From contig JAKJHU010000065.1 in the NCBI GenBank assembly GCA_022316685.1, positions 4,086,322-4,150,321 of the forward strand: a DNA stretch of 64,000 nucleotides. The letters are read 5' to 3'. Each line of letters starts with the position of its first letter. Within the stretch, counting starts at the first letter, position 1. The translations under genes were made by a program, and so were the position numbers. The notes beneath the pieces are model-generated. The model had not been told where the DNA came from and did not search any database. It saw only the letters and a program-made list of their open reading frames with translations. This DNA is from Progne subis subis. Taxonomy: Eukaryota > Chordata > Aves > Passeriformes > Hirundinidae. Positions 12,330 through 23,605 of the stretch are shown here, piece after piece.

Positions 12330-12369
12330 AAAAAAAAAAATGTAAAAAAAAAAAGAAAAAAAAGAAAAA
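12330..12369. repeat. A-rich low-complexity tract
   Basis: Runs of A interrupted by single T or G bases over about 40 bp. Confidence 0.85.
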
Positions 12370-13154
12370 TCACATTCACAGCTTTTGCACGCTCATTCAG
12401 GCTCAGCCACGGTGGACCATCACGGATAAGTAAGCTGGTGATGTAACCAGCATCAAACACCGCATCAGATAAACCCAAAGGCTCTACAGGGTTATATTTT
12501 GCAAAGCCAAAAGGTTTTTCCCAGAGAGGAGGTTTAGCAGGCATAAACCAGCCACGCTGTCCTCACATTCCTGGTGGGCTCGCTTGCTGCTTCCAGGAAA
12601 AAGTCCCAAAGCTGTATTTATTATTCAACTTCATCACCAAGAAGAAACAATATGCTTTCTCATTTGATATTTAGACGGAAATATCAAAGCACCAAATGTT
12701 GCGTTTTCGAATGCACCATCTCTGCCTGCTCGCTGTAGTACAGTCCAACCCAAGAAAAGGCCATTGGTCCTTTTATCTCCATGGAAACAGCAGCATCTGT
12801 GAAGACGAGCGTACTCCCTCCTCACTGCAAAGTCAATTTATAGTCACATACTATGACATAAACTGATAAGACAGCAAAGCTAATCAGCAGCTAGGAGAAA
12901 CAGCAACCTAAACACGAGTTTAAGCTCTTGCTCAGGAGAATATTCCTCTGTATACAGCATTTCTGCTGTGAAAATTGCAGAATTAAGGAGCAAATCGAGC
13001 TGTTCCTGTGAGCTGCTGCAGGTTGGGGATTTGTGAACTTCCCAGTTTGGCTAACGAGGCGAGTGGCTGAATATTTTATACAATTAGCTTCTGGTTTGAA
13101 TCTCTAGCTATATCCTACTGCATGGGAAGAGATTTAAACAAAGTTGCTCTTCAC

Positions 13155-13169
13155 AAAAAAAAAAAAAAA
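13155..13169. repeat. Poly(A) tract
   Basis: Fifteen consecutive A residues about 40 bp upstream of a possible splice acceptor. Confidence 0.9.
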
Positions 13170-13794
13170 TTACTGAAGAATTATTACTCCAGTGTTACCT
13201 TTTCTCTGCAGAAGAGCTGTCGTGTTTAATGGCAACAGCAGAGTGAGAAGTTTCACAACTCTACAGGCGACTGCCTCCCCATCTCCCCCTTTTCAGCACC
13301 ACCAGTGGTGCAAACACTCCATCACCATCCTGCTTGTGCTCCACGAGCCTCCTCTCCAGGGAAATGATCATTTCTACAGGCCTGGTAAGTCACCTCCACT
13401 TGGTTTCATTCGGTGGTACTTTGTAAAAGAGAAAACCAAACGAAAAACTAAACCAACAGACCCCAGAGGGCACAAAAATGTGCATTTTCCGTCTCCTCTC
13501 CTGCATCCTGCCCAGCCCCGATGCTCAGCGCTCAGCCCTGACGTTCCCAAGCCAAGCTTCCTCCCTTCCTTCATGAATCAATATAATGACCATCTGCTCA
13601 CATTATTAAGTTAAACATACACCAGAACACACTGATGAGGGCAGCTCGTTTGCCATGGTCAAGTGATCAGCTCCATGGCCAGTTGTCCCATTTCCAGAGG
13701 GACGGGGGGCAGTGGGCAGCCGAATCCTGCTGATGCTCCTACGCAGCTCCCGGGGCTCAAGGGGAGCAGGAACTGCCAAAGAGGCTGCAAAACT

Positions 13795-13818
13795 TAAAAT
13801 AAAATAAAATAAATAAAT
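13795..13818. repeat. (AAAAT)n simple repeat
   Basis: A short pentanucleotide repeat changing to AAAT units. It lies about 40 bp before the CR1 fragment that begins near 13860. Confidence 0.85.
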
Positions 13819-13859
13819 GGGGGGCAGGAGATCTTTGGTCCAAGCTGATTTGCAAATGA

Positions 13860-14226
13860 ATTAGGGATGACCTAATTGCAGCCTCACTGCACCTGAAGGA
13901 GCCAACAAGGAAGATGGAGAGGAGCTGTTTTTAAAGGGCCTGGAGAGACAGGACAAAGGGGAATGGCCTCAGACTGACAGAGGGCAGGGTTAGATGGGAT
14001 TTTGGGAAGGAATTGTTCCCTGGGAGGGTGGGAAGACCCTAGAACAGGTGCCCAGAGCAGCTGTGGCTGCCCCTGGATCCCTGGCAGTGTCCAAGGACAG
14101 GCTGGACATTGGGGCTTGGAGCAGCCTGGGACAGTGGGAGGTGTCCCTGGCCATGGCAGGGGGTGAAACAAGGGGATTTTTAAGGTCCCTTCCAAACCAA
14201 AGCACTCCCTGATTCCATGATTCTGT
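13860..14226 (+). mobile_element. CR1 LINE 3' fragment, about 370 bp
   Basis: In order, this has 'acctgaaggagcc', 'gggttagatgggattttggg', 'gcccagagcagctgtggctg', 'ggatccctggcagtgtcc', 'gagcagcctgggacagtgg', 'aaggtcccttcc' and a 3' end of 'gattccatgattctg'. This is the classic CR1 3' untranslated order on the + strand. It is 5'-truncated with no coding capacity. It starts at nearly the same internal point as the copy at 33998, and the two copies are very similar. Confidence 0.93.
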
Positions 14227-16599
14227 CTAGCAGAGGTACACTTTGGTTTACCAAAGCAAATTTGATGATAATTTGTAGACTTGTCAGAGCAGCCACAGCC
14301 TTCAAGTCACATCAACATCTGCTGGTGCCGTGGAATGCAATAAGAAACCAGAGGGGAAGCAAAGGCCCCAAAATTCCCCATTCCCCCACAGAACTGGCCT
14401 GGATCTTGGAGGGCTTGGATCCAGCACCAACAGGTGCTCCAGCAGGATTCATCATTCCAAAACTACAACCAAATAAATACCCACATGATGTGGGATGCCA
14501 GCAGCGTGAGCTCCAGGGAATCCAGCCTGCTATGGCCATCCCCAAATCTCTTTGTTTATACAAAGCTCCCAAAACCTTCCCTGGGAGCTTGATCCTGTAA
14601 CTCCAACCCACATGGGCTCAGGGCATGGCTCAGGCTCCTGAGCAAAGTGTCCCCATGCCACACTGGAGGCCTGGGTTGGAGCACCCACACCTTAAACACA
14701 GATGTGCTACCCTGAGAGGCACTGACATGATCACAGCTATCTGTCAGCTTTGAAAGACAAATTATCTCTTGCACCAATTAAGATAATTCAGAGAAATAAC
14801 AGATTGAAATGAGTGGTTTTTTTCTGCTGCTCAGCCGAAAGGTATCTTGCCTTCCAGGGAAGCTTTATAATGACATAAATACTGCTTCATTTTTAGCAGA
14901 TACCAAATAGCACTGGAAAAGTGCAATTTCAAAAGGTGCTTGTGTGTCCTGAACTTGCACAGCCACCAGCACATCACAGAAATTATAAATGCCTGCTAAG
15001 GAAACAACACCATTCCATAAAGAATCCCATAAAACAGCTTTCCAAGCTATTGCAAGGTCAAGTAGCTCAATCACCAGCAGCATATGAGGAAGAGAATATA
15101 CAGGCTTGGCAGCTTGGTGCATTCCTCGGGTTTTAATTCCAGTTTCTGCAGGTGTCTGACAGTGCACAGGTCAAATGAAACAGGAGGAATGACCTCCCCA
15201 GGTATTCAGAAAGGTGCTCCTTGGATGATAATCCAGATCAAGGAGGACAGGATAACAGGAACCTTTCAGTGCATGGCATTGTTGCTTGTGTTTGGGACAA
15301 GCTTTCCATTCAGTTCTAGTTTTTAGTTTGATGTGTCCGGATAAAATAACTGAGGAAAAAACTCTCTGGCTCTAAACTCGCCTAAGCTCCACAGTTTTAT
15401 TCAAGATAACGGACTCATTTGCATTAATTCTGTTAAACACTGGTTTAAGCCAACATATTCTTCAGTTCAGTCTCCCTCAGCTCTCCCCTGGAACAATGGG
15501 AGTTGGGCTGATGAGTAAGTGTGGGATAAAGCCTGCCCACGTCTGTCTTAACAGAATGAACTCAAATGTTTCACAATTGATTGAATACTACAAAGTGAGG
15601 GGTTAGTAACTGCACAGGCTGTTTAGCCTTAGCTTTTAACTTAAAAAAAGGCTTTTCTTTATCAGAAAAACGCAGTAAGTAGGGCAGAACTGGGGACGCC
15701 GGGGCCGAGCACTCCCCAGCACTACAAAGTCAGCTCAGCAAGGCTCTTGTACCGTCACTTGATGTCACTGAGTGAAAAGAACTGGACATAAAGTGCCCAA
15801 GTCATTATCCTAACCACTGCACAACCCAGAATTATTAAAGACAAGGACTCTGATCCCACTGAAGTGCCTGGGAAGAGCTCCACGGGCCTCACTCAGCACG
15901 GACAGGCTGTCACGATAAATGTGATAAATGTGCAGTGGTACTGAACACTGATAACCTGCCAGCACCAGTGACCTGCACAGACACACAATGAGCTGTCCCC
16001 AAAACCCAGTTTTCTCTGCTGAGATTCCGTGGCTGTGAGGAATAAACAGATCACCTCAGCAATACTGGGCACATCGATTGTTTCGAATGAGGGCCTGAAT
16101 TTATCTCCAAGGTTTTGAGACAGGCTAGCAAGCAAAGCCATTTGTTACCAGTTATTGCATTTTCATGATTATTATTAACATGTCGGTCTCTGCAGCTTCA
16201 CTATTGATTCATTCCAGAAAACCAGAGCAAAAGCAGTTTGTGGTTGAAGTTGTGGGTGAGGTCACAGGGGACAAAGGACACATCCCTGCTCCTGCCCAGG
16301 AGGTCTCAGACCATCTCCTCAAACACAGGAGGAATGTTCAGCTCCTCCTTCCTACTCCTGCCTCACTCATCCCAAAATAAAAGACTTTACCCTGCCTGGT
16401 CCTGACACAACCCCCAGACTTTGTTATTTTGAGCTTAGGAAGCAGAAGTGGCTCGATGAGCGTTACCCTCACGTTTGGACACACGCAGGACGCAGAGCCG
16501 ACCACCGTGGTGTTCACACAAGCAGCTGGAGAGACCATTTTTACAGGAAACACTTCCATTACAGGCTAAAAGATCCCACATATTCCCTCTCCCACCTGA
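14227..16599. other. Unique non-coding DNA, no gene seen
   Basis: Open frames here (14217-14600, 14865-15167 and others) lack domains and overlap one another on opposite strands. No tandem repeat or CR1 copy was recognised. The sequence is ordinary for avian intergenic or intronic DNA. Confidence 0.6.
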
Positions 16600-16715
16600 G
16601 ACTGAGCCACGTCTTGGAGCAACCTGGCCTGGTGAAAGCTGTCCCTGCCCGGGAGGTGGGACTGGCTGGGCTTTCCTGTCCCTCCAGCCCAGACCATGCC
16701 ACGGCTCCGTGTCTG
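16600..16715 (+). mobile_element. CR1 LINE 3' fragment, short
   Basis: The order 'cttggagcaacctggcctgg', 'gctgtccctgccc', 'gggctttcctgtccctccag' and 'cagaccatgcca' is a diverged CR1 3' end on the + strand. The terminal repeat is weak. It lies in a locally GC-rich stretch. Confidence 0.7.
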
Positions 16716-18127
16716 ACATCCCTGGAGCAAGGCTGCCACAGGGATCCAAATCCCACCTGTGGCCGCCCTCGCCCCGGCCGGCTGCAGCCCCCCGAGCCCC
16801 CATTGTGTCATTAGACAGCCTTTATTTCTCTGGGCGCTGGCACAAGCGTGTCCCAGAGCCAGGGTGAGAGCCCCACGGGCAGCAGCAGCCATGCTGACGC
16901 TCGGGATACGATGGGAAGGATCCAGCTCCGTGCTCCATTCCCTGCAGGCCTGTTTGCCCCTCCATGGAACACTCCCTGGTAAAATATTGAGGCTCAAAGC
17001 AATAACAAACAGCTCTAGAAGAACTGCCAAAAACGTCTCAGGCCGGAGTACAGTAGTTTCATTTTCAATCACATTTTGAAATTTTTCTCATGAGCGTTTG
17101 CAGTTCTGTCTGAAGCCTCGGAATAATTTTTTTCCTACTGTTTATTTTAGCAAGATGCCCCAAAGCTTTCACTGGAAGCTGCTTCTAATTTTCAGCTTGA
17201 TTGTTACTGATGAGTTGATGCACATTTGCTTGCGTTGATTTCCTCTGTATGAATTTTATCCCTGTATGTTCTGAGCTTTATACAGATGCTAAATGCATTT
17301 ATCTGCCATATCTTCTATCTTAATACTTTCCACTTACCCTTAATATAGTTAGAAGTAGTTATTAAATCTACTTCTGGACCAAAATGAGGCCTCAGCTAAG
17401 CAGCATTTCAGTAGCTGCTGAATTAATTTTACTGTCTCTCATCACACCAAAAAAAAAAAAAATTTCCTAGCAAGTATTAAACAATGCTGGCAGCAGTTAG
17501 AGTTGTGGAAATATCTGTTATCACTCACAATAAATCCTTTCTCAACTTGTACCCTGACATTAGTATTAAAACCTCCTTTGTTTTCTGCTAAACAGCTTGA
17601 GCTCCAAGTAACAAACTGCTTCCTTTTAAGCTACGCTCTACTAAAACAAGGCCCTAAAAAGTATTTATACCTCCTCCCACCATGCAGAACAACTGTTTCA
17701 TGAATGGAAGCCTTGAAAAAATAAAAATCTTTCCCACTCAAATTCAAGTAATTCTGCAGCCTTCAGTCAGCCCTAACACAAACTTCCACCAAAACGTTAA
17801 AATGCTTTGGATTAAATTGATCACCTTAAAATGTTTCTCGGTTAAGACTTTATGTGACAGCTCTCAAGACCCCTTTTGGCACCTCTGGTTTGTGCAGTTT
17901 TGCCCTGTTCCTGCTCATCCAAGCTCCTTTGTGACTCTGGAGAAAGGATCACCTCTTTAAAGTAACCTGAACTCTCAATGAAGCAGCTGGTAAATATTTT
18001 AAGGTAAAATAGTAAACATTCTTGAGGCCCTTAGTAGTCTCCTGACCCTTCAGTGGGTAATGCCCTAACTGTCCTAAACTTAAAGGCATCCCAGAGATTT
18101 GTTTTCTCCAAGATATTTGGTTCCCTG
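16716..18127. other. Unique non-coding DNA, no gene seen
   Basis: GC-rich at its start and AT-rich from about 17080. A 14-base A tract is at 17449-17462. The 168-codon open frame on the - strand (16566-17072) overlaps the CR1 fragment and has no domain that I recognise. Confidence 0.6.
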
Positions 18128-18198
18128 ATGATGGTGGGAGGTGGAACGAGACGGGCTTTGAGGTCCTTTCCAACCCAAGCTAGTCCGGGATTCAGTGA
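18128..18198 (+). mobile_element. CR1 LINE 3' terminus, about 70 bp
   Basis: The segment 'gggctttgaggtcctttcca' followed by 'acccaagc' and 'gggattcagtga' matches the last part of CR1. Only the terminus remains, as expected for strong 5' truncation. Confidence 0.75.
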
Positions 18199-19813
18199 AA
18201 ACTGCCAAAATACAGAAGGAGTCTACAAAACTCACAGTTTGTGCAACAAAATACTGAGGAAAAGTCCAGGGCTGGACTATTTCAGACACAGGCAGTGCCA
18301 GCAGCAGCAGGAATCTCTGGAACACAGCCTGGGAACAGCGTGGATAAGGAGCCAGGATGAGGTTGGTGCCTGAGCGACCATTGGGCACCTGGCTGCTGCA
18401 AAATCCTGCAGTGGGGATTTGGGAAGCAATCCTGCTTCTGCAAGCCTGGGAAAGGTTTTGAATTGCTTGGGTTAATTTGATATATATACGTATATATATT
18501 ACTCCTGTTCATGGCAAAAGTCCAAAATATTTGTTGAGATTCATTCCTTCATCCTCTGGACAACGCGGCTGAAAATGCAAAACCCAGGACGGATGCTCCT
18601 GCATGGACCCTGCAGCTGTGAGGGGATGCAGGTACAGCACCACAAAAGGGCCAGCAGCAGAAGAAACCCTAACGAGCAGGATGTAATTAGCGCCTGCTCG
18701 TCCCCTGGTCTCTAAGTGAAGCCACGTCTGCCATCAGAAGAGCTTTTACAAACATTAGCAAATTAATGGGCAGAGCCGTCATTAATCACTGCAGAAGAGG
18801 CACGAGAAGAAGTCTCCAGCCCGGGACACCACGTGTCACTGACACTGCAGATGCTTTTATCCTTTAATGTGTTTTCCGTGACCTAACCCAGAATTACAAA
18901 GTCATTTACCCAACAATTAGCTAAGCCAGAAAAGCAGTCAACTGGGCTGCAAATGGATAGAAGAAGTTCAGAAGTGTTTCCTACATCCTTGGTGCTGTAT
19001 TAATCATGCATTTTATTCCTAGCTTTAAACTCTGGCTGCAGCTGCTGCTCAATGGCTCTTACATAACACACCGACATTAAATTTATTTGTTTCATCTTTT
19101 CTACATAAAAATAAGCTGGGATTTTATGATTATTCCTTTGCATTTACTTTCCTGTGAAGGCATTTTAACTATTTTGTCCTTAATTGTTGCAATAAAAATC
19201 CAGCTTAAGCATTTTAGATGAAGCAAAAATCACAAATTAACGATTGTTAAATTATTTTGGCAACCAGACTCATGGCAGATTCCACAATAAGAGGCTGAAA
19301 CTACATTTTAGTAACAAGACTAGCTGGAATATTTACGCCAGAATTATTAGCTAGATGTTCAGCGGATCAATTTTATTAATTAAACTGGCAAGACTGAAGA
19401 CAACTGATGTCAATAAATCTGTCAATATGTTAACACAGACACCAGTGCCACCTCTCTCCACAGGGTAAATATAAACCAAACCCCAGCTGCATGTTCCATG
19501 GATGCAGTGCTGACTGGAGCAGGAAGTTATCATGGAATTTCAATTCTCTACAAGCTTATAGGAGAATATGAGGGTGAGATAAAGAATTCCCAGCTGAGGT
19601 CTCCAGTCACCTGCTTCCCATGCTTCAAGGGACACCTCTAAGTCAGGCATTTGCTGGATTTGTTTTCAAAATGTATTTTAAACTTAGAGGAAGGTCAGCA
19701 AAGGGATTTTCTGAAATGTTCAGCAGCTCCTAAAACATGGAGTGACACCAGTTTGGTGCCGTTTGCTGATGTCATCGAGCCAGTAATTTCAAGTAAGAAC
19801 AATTCAGTGGAAT
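18199..19813. other. Unique AT-rich non-coding DNA
   Basis: No gene. It contains a 20-bp perfect AT-rich palindrome at 18480-18499. A stretch at about 18660-19400 is rich in TAATTA-like cores and has a CACGTG E-box at 18830-18835. The latter stretch resembles a conserved developmental non-coding element, but conservation cannot be judged from one sequence. Confidence 0.5.
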
Positions 19814-19962
19814 GACCACAGAATCACAGGATGGTTTTGGGTTGGAAGGGACCTCACAGCCCATCCAGTTCCACCGTGGGCAGTGGCACTTTCCAGTGTC
19901 CCAGGTGGCTCCAACACTTCCAGGGATCCAGGGGCAGCCACAGCTCCTCTGGGCAACGAGCA
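19814..19962 (-). mobile_element. CR1 LINE 3' fragment
   Basis: It opens with 'acagaatcacaggatgg', the reverse complement of the CR1 terminal repeat. Then come 'gggttggaagggacctcaca', 'cagtgtcccaggtggctcc' and 'agggatccaggggcagcc'. It is 5'-truncated and non-coding. Confidence 0.9.
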
Positions 19963-21039
19963 ATGAATTTCAGCACTGGAGGAATGCGGGAAGAGAACAG
20001 CTCCCAGCAAAGCTGCACTTGAAGTTGTAACTTACAGAAGGAGAGCAATGGGATATCCAAAGGGAGAAAAAGCCCTGTCAATCAATCCATGACACATATA
20101 GAACCTGTGGGATGGGCAGGAAAACCCCTGGAGCAGCTGCACATGGAAAAACATCTGGAATATTCTCATCAGTTACCTGCAGAAGAAGCAGGGGACTGAC
20201 TCTCCACAGCTGAAACTGCAGAATTACGGCAGATTTAAGACAGGAACTTTTTGCCAGTTCTAAGACAACGGAATTTTAAAAAACCCCACTTGTACTGCCG
20301 AAAACACTCAAAAGCACCAATATTCAATGTACTGTCTCAGTCCCTGCATTCTCCTGCAGCCAGAGTGATTTGAGATGAGTCACACCACAATCCAAACAAC
20401 ATGTGCCTCAGCACGTGCTGCTCAGAGCTGCAACAGCAATCCCACGGCGCTCCGCTTTGAGACATCCATCCAAACACCTTCCCCCCGAGAGCCCAAGCAG
20501 CCGGGCTGCCTCCTCTCCCTCCGCGGGCAGCTCCCGAGGGTGGCACGGACCCACACGCAGAACTCAGCCTTCGCTGTCCTTCTGTCCTTCAGAGGCAGCG
20601 GGGACACCACAGCCCACGCCTAACGCAGCTCAAATCCAAAGGCATCTGAGTCTCAAAGTTTCTTTCCACCGGCATTGCTCCACTACACACTAATACATTT
20701 ATTTAAAAGTTATTTAAATTCACTAACACCCTTTAGGCTCCAAATTATACAGAACTGTGGGCAGTGGTAACTGCTGGGATATTTTGGGTTTTCCCACTCT
20801 GGTAGAGGATTCCCTTTGCCAACTCTCTTGCTCTTCCCCAACTTTTGCTCATTTTTATAATGCAAGATATGATTGGGATAAAGTCCTCATGTAAACCATA
20901 ACTCCCAGCACTACCTGAAAACACAATTAATTTTTTCCACCAGACTCCTCAGTTTAATAAGAATTTTAATGTGAGTTTAATAATAAGTTTAGTTCTAAAC
21001 CAAGCATGTAGATGTCGGCTGCTGGTTCTCTGGAGCTTC
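19963..21039. other. Unique non-coding DNA with a small CpG cluster
   Basis: No gene seen. About 15 CpG dinucleotides fall within 20440-20640, more than in the flanks. The rest is AT-rich and ordinary. Confidence 0.55.
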
Positions 21040-21392
21040 CACTACAGAATTAGGAGGGCAGGAAGAGACCTCCAAGATCAAGTCCAACCTTTGACCAAAA
21101 AAATCCCCACGCCCGCTAAGCCACGTCTCCCAGTGCAACATCTGCTCGTTTCTAGAGCTGTTCCAGGGATGAGGATCCCACCAGTGCCCTGGGCAGCCTG
21201 TGCCAATGTTTATCTCCTCTCTCATTGAAGAAATGTGTCCTGATACCCAGCCTGGACTCCCACAATCCGAGGCTGTTTCCTCTTGTCCTCTCATTCCCCG
21301 TTCCCAGAGCCCGACCCCCCGGCTGTCCCCTCCCTGTCAGGGAGCTGTGCAGAGCCACGGGGTCTCCCCCCAGGCTGAACAACCCCAACATG
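21040..21392 (-). mobile_element. CR1 LINE 3' fragment, about 350 bp
   Basis: On the + strand this reads 'gagacctccaagatcaagtc', 'caacctttgacc', 'tgccctgggcagcctgtgcc', 'gaagaaatgtgtcctgat', 'ttcctcttgtcctctcattc' and 'ggtctccccccaggctgaac'. This is the reverse complement of a CR1 subfamily distinct from the copies at 13860 and 33998. It is 5'-truncated and non-coding. A small CpG cluster (21480-21545) follows. Confidence 0.92.
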
Positions 21393-22665
21393 CCCAGACA
21401 GATTATTTTGGTGAATTAAGAGCCAATGAAAAGAACCATCCACCCTCTCAAGGCGCTCCTGCAGGAGCCTCCACAAACAAAGGCGCGGTGCGCGCGGAGC
21501 TCGGGCGCGACAGGCAGCAGCACTCGAGGCCGCACACAGGAGCCTCTGTGGCTCACAGAGGAGCACAGAACACGCTCTTGTAGACACAAAAACCCCTCGA
21601 GTGCCCTTGGCCAGCTCTGTTCGCTGGCCAGCAGCTGCTCCTGGAGCACGGCCAGCCCCTCATCCCAGAGCCTGCTGGCCGCCAGCCACGCTGGGCACCG
21701 ATGACCTTGGGAATGCGGGGCCTTCGCGCTGGGCTCTGCCAGAATAATCCTAAAAACCTCCACACCTGAGCTTTTTTGAATACATCATCCACCGCATCTC
21801 CTTTTTTATTCACAGTTGCACAGCCCTCTCTGGTTATAAATATTAAAAGCATATTTAAGTGATTTAAATGACCTTTCAGACCAACACAAGCAACTGGGAC
21901 GGCTCCGAGCGAGCCTCTGCTGTTAAATCCCCAGAAACGGGAGAGCTGCAGCAGACTGCCCTGTGCCAAACTGAAATTTGAGATATCGAGCAGGTCAGCC
22001 AAGGGCGGCATCTCAAAAAGTTTGCAGGTACAGGGTCGAGCCATGGAACCTTTTGTTATTATTCTTTTACATGCAGAAATGACTTGAAACAATGCCAGAA
22101 ATTCTGATGCTAAGCAAGAATAATTAATACAGGAGCAATCCTGTATTAATAGTTTATCCCATTCCAATTCTCCTCTACAGACAGCAGGTACCAACAGTAC
22201 ATACTACAAGAAGTACTGGGAATTAAATATAAAGTGCATATCAAATTTTGAGTTTAGTGTACACATCAGAACTTTTTGAGGGCATAATTAGTAACACAAT
22301 TAGAATATATTACTGTGATGTTTATTCTACTTGTCAGGAAATTTAAAATAAAAACACTTCTTACAAAGAAATTCTTACACAGAGTGCTCAATTCTATAGG
22401 AGTAGAAACCATAGAAATATTATAATGTATTCTAACCAACCATAAGCTTCATGAACAGCAGTTTGCCTAAAGCAATTACTCTCTTTCCCATGCAAAGATC
22501 TGAAAATGGAACAGCAGGTTATGAAACAATTTGTTGTAGGTTTGTGTTGTAGATCACCAGAGAACACGATGGGGACACACTTCACTTTGGCGTTTGAAAA
22601 TCCATGCACAAAATATCAGAACAGCACTCAACTTCACCATCCATTATTATTAAAATGACCAACCA

Positions 22666-22732
22666 GAAAAAAACAAACAAACAAACAAACAACAACAAAA
22701 CAAAAGAAAAAAATTAAAACACACAAACAAAA
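22666..22732. repeat. (AAAC)n simple repeat, degenerate
   Basis: Tandem CAAA units grade into AAC and A-rich sequence over about 65 bp. Confidence 0.85.
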
Positions 22733-22916
22733 ATTCTCACCAAAAATCCCAGCAAGAACTTAGAAATTTTTTTTTTAAAGCTATGAAAATACAAATTGTT
22801 TCTGACCATTGTTTCTGACATGGGCTCTCAGAACTAAAGTCTTGATAAAACAGCAGCTCCTGAGGAGATCTCATGCTTGGCAAGGCCAGCTTTGTCCAGC
22901 AGACCCCACCTGGAAT

Positions 22917-22963
22917 GGGGCAGAAAGGAAGGAAATTGGGGCAGAAAGGGAGGAAATTGGGGC
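22917..22963. repeat. 21-bp tandem repeat, about 2.2 copies
   Basis: The block starting 'ggggcagaaagg' and ending 'gaggaaatt' is repeated with a 21-bp offset (GGGGC at 22917, 22938 and 22959), with one A/G difference. Confidence 0.85.
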
Positions 22964-23334
22964 TGTCTGGCCTGGAGGCAGCAGCAGCTTTGGAGTACCT
23001 GAGAGGAGATGACTAAGGATGGGGACTCGGACAGCCAGACTGGGACAGGGAATTCCTAACTAAAAAGTCCTTTTTTCCCTGTGAGGATGACAGAGCACCC
23101 GAGCAGAGCTCCAGGGCAGTTATGAAACCCTCCGCTTTGGGGGTGCTCAGGGTCTCACTGGACAGTCCCTGAGCAGACTGCTCCAGCTGCAGCTTGAGCT
23201 GACCCTGAGCACGAGGCTGGAGTAAATGCTGCCCAGGTCACTCACACTGAACAGCTCTTTAACCATATTCTGGTACTTCCCTGTTCCCAAGAACTTACAG
23301 TTCCCTGAGTCCTCAACCACGGGAGCATTTTAGA

Positions 23335-23605
23335 AGTTAGTAAGTTAATAAACTTTTCATCCATGACTGTCTTGGAAATCTGAATAGACTCTGTATCAAC
23401 CACCTTCTGGGGACAGAGCATTGCAAAGTTCCACTCTGCTTTACAAGAAAAAAAAAAAAAAATTTCTGTTTTCTTAAGCAGCCTCACTTTGAGCTCAATA
23501 GCTGTGATTCCAGGAGAGGGTGAACAACTGCTTCTCATTCTCTCTCTAAAATCCTCAATTCTTTTGAGACCCTTGCCCCACACAATTGCCCTTTGCATTA
23601 AAAAA
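23335..23605 (-). mobile_element. Old CR1/L3-like LINE fragment
   Basis: The + strand order is 'tatcaaccaccttctgggg', 'gcattgcaaagttccact', 'tttctgttttcttaagcagc', 'gagctcaatagctgtgattc', 'gagggtgaacaactgcttct' and 'aaatcctcaattcttttgag'. This resembles the reverse complement of the 3' region of old amniote CR1/L3-type elements, with many substitutions. An A tract (23448-23462) sits inside it. The call rests on remembered consensus order, so it is less certain than for the younger copies. Confidence 0.5.

Larger units (their letters stand above)
11571..13859. other. Unique non-coding DNA with simple repeats
   Basis: No established gene. It contains an ATC run (12043-12060), A-rich tracts (12330-12369 and 13155-13169) and an AAAAT repeat (13795-13818). 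A stretch at 13212-13384 is bounded by plausible splice signals and is open in one frame; it is discussed as a finding. The 269-codon open frame that ends at 11844 is an extension of the minisatellite. Confidence 0.55.
21393..23334. other. Unique non-coding DNA with simple repeats
   Basis: No gene recognised. A CpG-dense stretch of about 55 bp lies at 21480-21535. A 213-codon - strand open frame (21553-22194) has no domain and I do not regard it as a gene. An AAAC-rich repeat and a short 21-bp tandem repeat are listed separately. Confidence 0.55.

Noticed and set aside
21553..22194. 213-codon - strand open frame
   Set aside because: No domain, no splice context, mixed composition; it overlaps other frames on the + strand.
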